DNA of 64,000 nucleotides from Nemopilema nomurai (taxonomy: Eukaryota; Cnidaria; Scyphozoa; Rhizostomeae; Rhizostomatidae). Shown here piece by piece: positions 54,226-64,000 of the stretch (the stretch's first letter is position 1; every line of letters starts with the position of its first letter). The translations under genes and the position numbers were made by a program. The notes under the pieces were generated by a model that had not been told where the DNA came from, did no database searches, and saw only the letters and a list, made by a program, of their open reading frames with translations. The stretch spans positions 2,615,848 to 2,679,847 of the forward strand of contig ML133389.1 of assembly GCA_003864495.1 (NCBI GenBank), read 5' to 3'.

Positions 54226-57200
54226 ATGGATGCAGTCAAAGGAATCCTATTCGTGCTAGGCTGTGTCATCGTTAGTGCCCAGGCCTTTCGATCACTAAAT
54301 TTCAACTCGAAATGCGAAGATCTGCGAGTGGAAATGTGCCGCGGATTGCCGTATAATCAGACCTTCTTCCCCAACAGTCTCAACCACTTGAGTCAGTACG
54401 AGGCCAATCAGTCCTTCCAGCAATTCCACGCCTTGATTAAGATTAACTGCTACGAGGACATCAAACTCTTCCTCTGCTCCCTCTTCTTCCCAATCTGCAC
54501 AAAAATCGACAAGCCAATTCTTCCATGCCGGACTCTATGCAAAAAAGCCAGAAAAGGTAAGCAGTCTTCCACATTTCGACCAAAATTGTTATTTCTTGAA
54601 TTGTTATTTCGTAACTTTGTGTCACCCCAGTAACTGCTTTATACAATAATCTTAAATTCTAAATCTTATGCAATTATGTTATGTTATGCCAGAGTTATGC
54701 AATTAGCCCTTGCTCCACACGTAATCAACACATGAAGAAGTTCTAACAATCGAGCCTAATTTGTCACCTGAGTTCAAATTATTCACATCGACTCCTGTTA
54801 GAATATTGTTGTAACGTACCCCCATACGCCTTGACCATATGTTTAAACTGCTACTATTTGCTCTGAGCAAGGAAATTAACAATGCCTCGTGTTTTGCGGC
54901 ATCATTTTACCATGCAATGATGCAGCATTCTCTTCTACTGTGCATCTATTGATACGATCTCTAACTGCATATATACTGAAGCAATACACAATACGTACGG
55001 CCTTTCTTGGAACTATGACGTTATTTAACTAAATTACCCTTACTTAGGCCCCGATTTAAGCCACCTGGGGTGCTCTTGATGAGCTGGGACGGAAAACACG
55101 AACAATCGGCAATTTGATTTTTGTTTGTTTTTATTTCTTGAGAGCATAAAATTTTACCAAAGCTTCATGCAGTTTGCCACTATACTCTGTGCGTGGAATC
55201 GAGTTCATGTCGCTTGGAGCATTATCTACAACCATCACCCCCGGTCGATATAATCATGCACATTCCCCTACAAATAATGACATCGACTTATACGTTTCAT
55301 GTAGATTTCTCATGATACCATTGAAATTCTCCCCCCAAAACCCCCGGTTGCGTGTCTTTTAGCGGTCTGGCTGGCTTCTCCAACGATTTATAATTGATTG
55401 CCATAACAACCAGTTGCTGATCGAAACCCAGCACTTATGCATCCTGCCCCTCTTCTAATTCTTCGAGGCGTTCCAATTTTTGATAAGTAGTCTTTCGATT
55501 GAACTGTTCCTTTCAGTGGAACTGTCCATTTCGTCAGAACAACTACAATTGTTTTTGATGACCTAGTTGTTGAAAGTTAACTTTAAAAATTGGGAAATCA
55601 GACTTCAATGAGAGTTTTATAAAACCGCCTTTGCAATCGTGCAGATTAAACATCGTTCCTTTTGCGGCATTGATGAAATCTTCTTCGACTACTCCTCTGC
55701 AATTTGCACATTCAGTCCTGTGGTTTACCACCAGCCAAAACCCCTCCCACCTCTCGATGCCCGTGACTCTGATATCCAATGCTGTCTGTTCTCTGCAAAG
55801 CACACTTCACGCTCTCTGTGCATGCCTATGTTCAATCCTAGGCGAGCAATTATTAAGAGAACCGTAGTAGAACTGTAATTTTTTAGAAAGAACCGTAGCT
55901 TTAGAGAGAACTTCAAGGGTTGTTAGAGTCTTCTCCTGCAAGTTCTTAGCGTGTTTTCGTCCACAGTATTTCGTTTGTAGCTTTGTAATTTCATAGTAAA
56001 AGACTTTCAGGTGCAAAATAGAAAGAACACTCGAGCAAAACTAGTTTGCAAATTAATTCTTTGAAGAAAAACGTAAATCAGATTTGGTTTAACAAAACGA
56101 GGAGCCCTGGGGCTGAATTTGTCAATTATGCAGATATTTGCTGTCAAACGCCAAAGGTAAATTACCCCAGCCCCAAGGGAACAAACTGCCCCACCCCTTG
56201 CCTATCTTGGCACTTGCCAACAATGGTATCGGATAATTGATGTTAAAGGTTCCTTTGCGTTGCAAGACTGTGTTGAAGTATTTCTATAACTTGGGGCTTT
56301 TAGAGCGGGTGGAGCATGGAATCAGAATTCGTGCGTAGATTGGAAAGGCGTGATTTATTTGCTAGGGGCGGAGACCTGTTGTCTGAAATAACACATCACG
56401 TGTGATTAGAAACGGGCACTAAAGAGGTGATGACGGGGTGGGATGGGCGATGTGTCTCCAATGGTTATTTATGACACCCTTTCTCGCGAGCTGGCAATAT
56501 GCAAGACGTTGGTTATCAAGTGAACAATGATCCGGGGATTTGTGCGTGGCTTGCGATGAAAACTTTCAAACTGTCAACTTGGAATGACAAGTATCAAGCC
56601 ATTGTTGATTGGTCCCGTCGCCAACACGACGAAATTCATCAAAGCAACCGTTACGATCAATATCTCCCATCAATACAAAGATCTGAGCAAATTTGTTCAT
56701 CAAAACTAGCCTTACCGCCACTATAATCGAAGCTTTGATCATCAAACCAGCTTAATCGCCATCATAATCGAAGCTTTGATCATCAAACCAGCTTAATCGC
56801 CATCATAATCGAAGCTTTGATCATCAAACCAGCTTAATCGCCATCATAATCGAAGCTTTGATCAACAAACCAGCTTAATCGCCATCATAATCGAAGCTTT
56901 GATCAACAAACCAGCTTAATCGCCATCATAATCGAAGCTTTGATCATCAAACCAGCTTAATCACCATCATGATCGAAGCTTTGATCATCAGAACCAGCTT
57001 GATCGCCATCTTGATCAGTGTTAGAGTGATGGTCGGGAATTCTGCCAATCAGCAATCATTGTGAAAATCAATATCAATCATTATCATCAATTAGAATCAT
57101 TAAAGTAATTATCTTCAATCATTAAAATCAATATAGTTATCATTTTCATGACAGCAGTGAATCACAGTCGATCATTTGCAGTTCAATCGTAGCCAATCAT

Positions 57201-57546
57201 TAGAATCATAGCTATCACAACCATAATCACTAATCATAATCATTAATCATAAGCACTTATCATAACAACATCACCATCAACCACGTTCAATCATGATAAC
57301 CAATAGTTATTATATATTGTCAATAATCACCAATCATTATGTGTTTAGCTTTCTTTTGCAATCAATAACTGTGATTCTTCTTTGACAGGCTGTCAGCCAA
57401 TCATGAAGAGGCACGGATATGATTGGCCAGAAATCTTCCGCTGCAAAAAGTTCCCAAAGAAGTTGAGTGATCAGCTCTGCATTGAGAGAAAAAGCAGCAA
57501 GGATAGAAAGGCCAGCAGGAGGGACAGAAAAAGTGACAAAAACTGA
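54226..57546 (+). CDS. Secreted Frizzled-type CRD protein (sFRP-like, CRD only), two exons
   Basis: Coding exons 54226-54556 and 57389-57546 join in phase 1 to give 162 aa. A signal peptide (about residues 1-20, ILFVLGCVIVSAQA) is followed by one Frizzled cysteine-rich domain with all ten cysteines and the family marks CRGLPYNQTFFPN, EANQSFQQF, LFLCSLFFPIC, PCRTLCKKARKGC and YDWPEIFRC. After the CRD come only about 35 Lys/Arg/Ser-rich residues. There is no seven-pass membrane region and no netrin (NTR) domain, so it is neither a Frizzled receptor nor a full sFRP. CRDs bind Wnt lipid; a secreted CRD would be expected to sequester Wnt, while the basic tail could bind heparan sulfate. Both are family inference. 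The intron carries a TCF-site array (56728-57014). An AATAAA follows at 57722. Confidence 0.9.
56728..57014. repeat. 41-bp tandem repeat with seven TCF/LEF consensus sites
   Basis: Seven units with an exact 41-bp period start at 56728, 56769, 56810, 56851, 56892, 56933 and 56974. Each contains GCTTTGATC, which matches the TCF/LEF consensus SCTTTGATS without mismatch (first at 56732-56740). The rest of the unit (CAAACCAGCTTAATCGCCAT) is also well conserved. It lies in the single intron of the Frizzled-CRD gene, about 375 bp upstream of exon 2. Confidence 0.92.
57050..57345. repeat. ATCATT-rich low-complexity tract
   Basis: Irregular AATCATTA/ATCATAAT repeats fill the rest of the intron 3' of the TCF array. 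There is no fixed period. Confidence 0.6.
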
Positions 57547-57721
57547 AGACTTTTCAGCACAAATGTTTTTCCGGCCCAGTAAAAACTTTGAAGCGGTAGT
57601 CTTACTTGTGGTCGTTCACATATTGAGACTCAGATCCAAAACTCTTGCATTCACGGCCCTCGCCCAATGTAAACATTCGGTAATTATGTTTTATTGTCAA
57701 ACCTCCGTTTTAAGTAGACCA

Positions 57722-57727
57722 AATAAA
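57722..57727 (+). terminator. Candidate polyadenylation signal AATAAA for the CRD gene
   Basis: The AATAAA lies 176 bp after the stop codon and is followed by T-rich DNA at about 57752. Its position fits a short 3' UTR. Confidence 0.5.
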
Positions 57728-60700
57728 TGAGTTTGAGCCCCCCCCCCCCCTTCATTTAGATATCTGACACGCGAAAACGGGCTTGTTGGTAAAGAAAAAT
57801 ACTTCTGGCGAATGGCATCTTCTTCTCTTAGGCCCCTTGAAATCTCTAGCTAGGCCTATCCTGGATTCAGCTAATATGTGAAGGACCCAGATGTAGCTTA
57901 GATGTATGTATGTTGGCAGATTTTTAAAAAGTTAACTTTGATAAGTCCATTTACTTTTTGCCCAAATCGTTTTCTTGCTTTTGGTCTAGTATTCATTCGC
58001 CACATTAACGACACTTTGCTAGCGGCTTCAAAATTTACAATGATTGATGAAACTCTATCTTCTAATAACATTCAGTTCAAAAGTGCTTTGCTTTATAAAG
58101 GAAACATTGTTCTATAAAGCCTCTAAATATTTGGGAAAAATTCTACTTTAATAAAATCTTTTTTGAAGTCACATGAATTTAATTAATTGTCTAATGAAAA
58201 AATGAAACATTCAAATTTCGAGTTTTAAACAAAGTAAGTTTCGAAACTCGTGTTTTAAACAATAGCAAGTTTCGAATAAGTGAAAGAATGGATTCTCGAA
58301 TTTCCAGCTCTCCACACGATCTTCACAAAAAAAATCAAATTTCAATCGATAGCTGAAATATTGATATTTAAAAGTGGCTTAAAAGTTTATATTTAGGAGA
58401 ACATCTGTTGATATTTAAAAGTGGCGGGTGTCCCAAAACCCAGTGGAGGTTTGGCAAAAGAATTAAGCCTGCTTACTACTACATGATTGAATTAAAATAG
58501 TTCTAACGTATCGACAATGCAAAATATGTTTGTCGGTAGCATTACATATTCTGTGGTAGCATTTAATGCAATGCCCCCACCCGCCCCCAAATGGTGTTTG
58601 GAAAAGATCTTAACCTCCTTGTCTTGAGTACCATTAACTAATGGAGGCTTATACGAAACCCAAAGAAACTGCATCAGCCAAGCATTTACGTATTGCTACT
58701 AAATGGAGTAGCCTGTTTGCAGACTTCATTTCCCGTGTTGCTGCAACGCATCTTTTAATTGCTTGATAATAATTCCCAATGCTTGTTTTCCCGTCTTATT
58801 CAGCTGTGTATTGACAAAATTTTCCCACCTCCTGTTTGGAACTTAAAATCAATGACCAGGAACTCGCGGTCAAAAACTGTAATTTAATGAGTGCAATTAA
58901 TTAAATTGGTGTTTGATCAAATTGGTCTTAATTGATTGCAATTTACTGATCGTAAAGTTGCCCCTCCGAGGTCATTATCGAACCAACACATGTGTAATTA
59001 TGGATCTGGCAATGCTTTTGAGCTGGTCTCCTACGCTTTCTAACCCTCGATTGTTTTGCCTTCAGGGCTCAGTAGCGCACTGGTTAAGGCTAGGGTGTAT
59101 AAATGTAGTCAATATATTCATTGACTGCAAATTTTTCTTCAAGCGAGTTTTGAAAACGTTTAGATACTGAAACAATTACGAATCATAACATGCGGTTGCA
59201 AAAAAGACGCTGGAGATGAGAGAACATGTACGACTAGAGAATCTAAATAAAGCTCTTTAGATCTTAGAATCAGGTCTTCTCAAAGTCAACTGAAGAATTA
59301 ACCTCGTTTAAGTAGAAGGCTCGATGATTTCATAGAATTTTTGTAATTGTATATAAATGTGATAGTCAGAGTCAGGGAAAATTGACGGCTGAGAGCCGGG
59401 GGAAAGTTTGGCCTGCGAATGTCAATTTTGAAAAGGTCCTGTTGTAATTTAGCAAATTTTGAAAATTCAGCAAGGTTTGAATTGTAATGTTTTGAGTTAT
59501 AAATGATGAAGGCTTGAATGATAAATTGCAGCCAGATGAAGGTTGAACTTTGTCTGGACTCTGGTGATAGCTTACTGAGCAATTTTGCAGGAGGCACCCG
59601 AAATTGTATGTGCGATAATTGCACCTTTGCTTTAACGTAAACATGGGTTTGCTTGGAAAACTCTGGTTCAAAAATGTTGCCTGCCTTGAGTATAAAGATC
59701 TAGACTTCACCCAGAAGAAGGCAAAAGAGGAAATGTGTTCAGATAATAAGATAGAAACATGCTTCCGAAGTTAACACCGGAGCAGGAACTTGAAGGGTTG
59801 AACGCTACAACTCGAAAGGTTTTTTAATCTTGAGGTTTCTAATGAGCTTGCAGTGCCTGAATTATGTTGGCCAGACTCACTTTATTTCTTGGCATCTACG
59901 TCGATTAAAACCTCAGGCTAAATTTAGCTGCAATTACGATATTGCATGTCCAAACAATTTTCCAGTTTGCATCACATCATTTCCTTTCATTTAAGACCAA
60001 GAAATCATTTAAAAACAATAAAAATTACTTGCGTCAAAGAATTCCTAAAATGGTGAAATATTGGGTGCAAATTTTGCAATTTAAATTTGGGAATTTACGG
60101 AGAGGAAGCGAGAGATTCTTATCTGCCCATGTTTTGGTCATTTAGAGATGCTTTTTGTCACAGGAGGGAAATTGCTCTTCTGTGTTTCGAAAAGCTTCAA
60201 AAAGTTTTACGAAACAATGACGCATTCGAATTTCGAATTTGGGACAATGGGTTTTCTAAAGACAATAGAATGAGGTGCGAATATAGAATTCGTTCAACAA
60301 AAGGCTCTTAGAAATTCGAACTTTCGACAATGCCATCGAAACAATGACGCAACCATTGCGATACTTGCTTTATGGAAAAAGGGGCTTGGGGGCATAGAGG
60401 GTGTTATCTCTGGTGACAAATAATGCCATTACTAGAAATGTCTGACAATTGAGGCATTTTGTAATGTCCGTAAGTCTAACTTTTCGAATTACACGCTGGC
60501 TCATAACCCCTCGATTCTGTTGGCTCAGGGAATCTCTTGGCAAAATTACAGCCAACAATCGCTTGCATTGCATGATAAGACGGCTCCTCTTCTAATATTG
60601 TCGCACACCACATTTAGAAAAGCACTTCCTACACTCTCAAGCCGACACTCTTGAGCCAATCTGCGCCTTTTGTTATTTTCAACAGATTCAAAGGAAACAA

Positions 60701-60929
60701 CTAATACAATCCTCGTTAATATATCTCAAGAATACTAGAACACGCTGTAGAGATTGCACCACGAAATATTACTTTTAAATTCAAGATTCTTTCCAAAGAC
60801 CAGCCTTACTAATTCTCCATAAATTACTTTCCGCGACCAATTTATCAAATAATGCCTTACAAAGGCCCCACATGAGTTAATGCCATCATTCTAGTATCTA
60901 ATTAAATTTGTGTAACTGTTTTCTGCGAG
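57728..60929. other. Intergenic stretch without a recognised gene
   Basis: AT-rich, with ORFs under 113 codons and no family marks. A lone tRNA-like A-box occurs at 59073 without a partner B-box. Confidence 0.5.
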
Positions 60930-60936
60930 TATAAAT
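60930..60936 (+). promoter_or_regulatory. TATA box of the chitin-binding gene
   Basis: TATAAAT lies 66 bp upstream of the ATG at 60996. That leaves room for a start site near 60960 and a leader of about 35 nt, typical of a strongly expressed secreted-protein gene. Confidence 0.65.
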
Positions 60937-60995
60937 TTCGGCAGTTTTCGAGTCCTTGCATACTTCTGGGCATCAGAAAGAAAGCTCAAGAAATC

Positions 60996-63900
60996 ATGAA
61001 GGCGGTACTAGCTCTGGTAACATTGGCGGTGGTGAGTTGAGTCGAATCCTTTAATTGACATGTGTACATTAATTTGATCTTTCTATTACATCATTTCACA
61101 ATATCCTCTGCAAAATGCTAACCATAATTTCACCACATACCACAAAAGGCTTCCAAATTGTCAAGGCATGTGCTGAAAATTCATCTTTTGCATCGTTTAT
61201 GGTCGAACTTGCTTTAATTGTTTGAGTTAGGGTTAAAGTTGACTCGCAACTGATCGCAAACAAGACTTGTTGTGGGTAATTCACATCGAATTTGATGCTT
61301 TATTGACTTGGGAAATATGTCGTATCAATCAACATTTCGCATCACCCTTATGGCCACAAGAGTTGCAAAAGATGATAAACCGAAATAACCGAAGCAATTT
61401 TGAGGCCAAGGGAATGCCTATAAAGGTTAATAGAATGCGGGGTTTTGAAAATTGCTTTTATTCCACTCAATCTATTTTCCAAATATTTCCAAAGTTTGTG
61501 CTCCTTCAACAAATAGATGTTTGCCAATTGATGTGAAATTTGCAACGCGATTTTATGCTATCTCGCTAAAATGAAAGGAAAGTTATGTGTTTATACAGAG
61601 GGAAAGGGTGCTTCATAAATATTTTTAAAAAAGTCGAGAATAATTACATTTCTTCATTCGCAACGATAAATGAGTGATTGACGCATTTTGTTTAAGAGAA
61701 AAGAACAATAATAATTCACAAAAGAACAACATTAGCATCAACATTTGATCAAAAAGGGACCCTGAAAATTGAAAAAGAGTTTCATAATCATGCAGCTTTT
61801 ATGAATTAAACACCGACACGACTTCCTTTCAACTAGCCCTCCCCCCAAAACATTTCGCTTCTCTTCGTTAAGTTGAGGTTTCACATTATTTAGTTGCTGT
61901 GTTGACATTGGTTTTACATGTTTGTTAAAATTTGTTTTAGGCCATTATTGGCACAGAGTCGAATTTTGTCAAATACCCAGGATATCGTGAGTAAACTTTA
62001 ATTTTTCATTTCAATCTTTATTTCAGCTTTACAATTCTTCGATCATCGGCCAAATAATTGATGAAATTTCTCTCTAATCCATTTCACTGGCAATACATTT
62101 CTAGTGCGATAATTTAAAGCTATGATAGTTGATAGTACTTTAGTCGTGCATAAATCATGATGATGTTTGATGAAGTGATTTTATCATTGACATTTATGAT
62201 TAAATGATTTTAATGATCAAGCTTGACTGATCACCCGATTGCAACATTTTACATAATTCCATTGTCAACATCGCAACCAAGCAACAATTTAGATCAAAGC
62301 ATAGCCAACAAACAGCCAAAAAGTGATCCTTAAAATTTGCCGAAAAATAAATGGGAAGAACAATAAACTTAATCCATTAGCAATTTAAAGCCCACAGTAA
62401 TGTCACGGAAGTAACTCTCGCCATTATAATTATTGGCTTCTCATTAATTCTAAAATCCACAAAGTCACGTGATTTGCTCGTCCCAAAATGTTTTCTTAAA
62501 TGTCCTCTAACTTTGCCCCCTCCTCGTTCTAGATTGCAAATACCCTGGACACTACCCGCACCCTACGAACTGCAAGAAGTTCATCCAGTGCGATGACCAT
62601 GGCAACGCATTTATCCGCCCCTGTGCCCCCGGAACGGTCTTCAACCCCTACATTGGGGTGTGCGACCACAAAAACAAATACATCTGCGGATCGTACAAAC
62701 CAGGTCACCATGGACACAAGTATGGCTACCATAAATATCGTAAGTACCCTTAATATTTACCGTTTTCATTACGGCCTAATAAACAAACTCCCTCCTCGAA
62801 ACGATTTAAACACCATTCCACAAAGATATTTAGTACGACCTATTTTACCCAAACAGTTTATCCCAGGAAAACTTCAGGGTACAATTAGACATTCTCAATG
62901 CCGCTTCAATATTCTCGTTAATTCACCAGGTTAATCCCCATCATAATTCATAATTCACTATTCAAAATCATTTCCTCCCTTGCGAAGCCATTTTACACCA
63001 GCCTCGTTTACTCGCTTCATGAGATTCCAGGACGGCCTCCCATTTTGAAAATTGAGTGAGCTCCTTGGCACGTATGACAATGAGTCAAAAGATTGTCGGG
63101 TTCATTATGAATATACCCCCTATGAAAGGCGAGCTCCTTGGCATGTATGACAATATTCTACAGACAGCATATGCCCTGTTCCATCCACGTTGTCCTTTCA
63201 CTGTCTTTATGAGTCCTTTTCTCTTTCAGACTGCAAACACCCCGGCCACTTCGCTCACCCTTACAGTTGCACCAAGTTTATCCAATGTGACGCCCATGGC
63301 AAAGCCTTTGTTCAGCACTGCCCCCCCGGAACCGTCTTCAACCCGTACATCCAAGTCTGTGACCACCCCTACAACTACAAATGCGGCTACTACAAGCCTA
63401 GCCACGGTTACGGATACAAGAAAGGCCGTGAGTTGCTCATATTGACCCCCGTCCATCGCGGTCTCTATGTATTAAATACTTAAGGGTTTAAATGCAAGCG
63501 AACGGGGGTTTGAATTGGGACTACAAGGGGGAATGACCTAGGCAAGTTCTTTAAAGGCAGTTACTATTCAGGGGGGCTAGGTTTTTGCCTGGCCAAACCC
63601 TCTGTGACACAGTTGGGGTTTTTCCTTAGAATGGGAGGGGGAGAGAAATCCTTAACCAACTGGACCAACTTTAGCACTTGGACCTAAGATACCTAAGATA
63701 CCTAAGATAGTTAGCACTTGGACCTAAGATACCTAAGATAGTTTTATGACCGACTCTCAAACGCCATTCATTGCTTCAACTAAAGTTAAGTCATTATTAT
63801 TAAATCGGCATTTTCTGAAATTTCATGTCTTTGTTATAAGGCCCCCCAATATTTCTTATATTATAATTTGCGTGCTAACGAACTTCAAGTTCCTTGCTGC

Positions 63901-64000
63901 AATACTTTCTGTTGTAATCTCAGGGAATACCTATTGGTCGTCTTGTTACTAGCCCTAGTTATTTAATATGACGTCACACTCGTTCCATTCCCCTTTCAGC
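60996..64000 (+). CDS. Secreted chitin-binding protein with CBM14 (peritrophin-A) repeats, 3' end beyond window
   Basis: Exons seen are 60996-61031, 61941-61986, 62533-62739 and 63230-63427. A further acceptor (CCCCTTTCAG) ends at 63999, so the next exon begins on the last base. The product starts with a signal peptide (MKAVLALVTLAVAIIG). Each of the two large exons encodes one six-cysteine CBM14 domain with marks KFIQCD, PGTVFNPYI and VCDH, followed by a Gly/His/Tyr/Lys linker (for example YKPGHHGHKYGYHKY). Introns 2, 3 and 4 are all phase 1, so each domain exon is a symmetrical 1-1 module and the array probably grew by exon duplication. CBM14 domains bind chitin in extracellular matrices and cuticles. 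In this organism the target could be chitin-bearing mucus, periderm or an ingested-particle matrix, which is inference. Confidence 0.88.
63671..63741. repeat. Small tandem repeat in the chitin-binding gene intron
   Basis: TTAGCACTTGGACCTAAGAT followed by two or three ACCTAAGAT units is present twice, 40 bp apart. It lies in the intron before the exon at the window's edge. Confidence 0.8.

Noticed and set aside
55543..55900. Overlapping cysteine-containing ORFs on both strands within the CRD-gene intron
   Set aside because: Neither has a start context, a continuing exon or a family pattern; both strands look equally coding-like, which argues for chance.
59073..59083. tRNA-like A-box (TAGCGCACTGG) suggesting a tRNA or SINE
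   Set aside because: No B-box or cloverleaf stem follows at the right distance.

Overview
The window is nuclear DNA of an animal. It is AT-rich, with GT-AG introns, TATA boxes, AATAAA signals, minisatellites and small inverted-repeat transposons. The mix of genes (a SERINC carrier, a Frizzled-type cysteine-rich domain protein, a peritrophin-like chitin-binding protein and a PIF/Harbinger transposon) with compact introns suits an early-branching metazoan. A cnidarian such as a sea anemone is my best guess, but the sequence alone does not prove it.

Layout. (1) 1-9429, plus strand: a five-coding-exon gene for sulfoacetaldehyde acetyltransferase (Xsc), normally a bacterial sulfonate-degrading enzyme, here with a predicted mitochondrial leader. 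Its introns hold a TIR element, a MITE, a PIF/Harbinger transposon with two intact ORFs, and a GGTCA-rich array. (2) 9430-32406: mostly non-coding, with MITE copies, a possible solo LTR, and two intronless genes (20220-20624 and 26943-27434). These encode small serine-rich proteins that share an RF-x-G / W-x-Q-A-Y-x-x-G-G signature and look like paralogues of an unnamed family. (3) 32407-35013, plus strand: an intronless SERINC with an unusual tail of about 420 residues. (4) 39008 to about 51180, minus strand: a gene I spliced by phase matching into 11 coding exons (1126 aa) plus a 5' UTR exon. Its product is low-complexity and not recognised. Two minisatellites lie right against 3' splice sites in this gene, and two copies of one TA-flanked MITE lie in it or touch its stop codon. 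(5) 54226-57546, plus strand: a two-exon secreted Frizzled-CRD protein (162 aa, no netrin domain). Its intron holds seven 41-bp repeats, each with a perfect TCF/LEF site. (6) 60996 to the right edge, plus strand: a secreted chitin-binding protein built of one CBM14 domain per phase 1-1 exon. It continues beyond the window.

The genes do not form an operon or an evident pathway. The observations most worth following are the intron-bearing Xsc gene, the TCF-site array inside a probable Wnt antagonist gene, the small serine-rich paralogue pair, and the minisatellites against splice acceptors.
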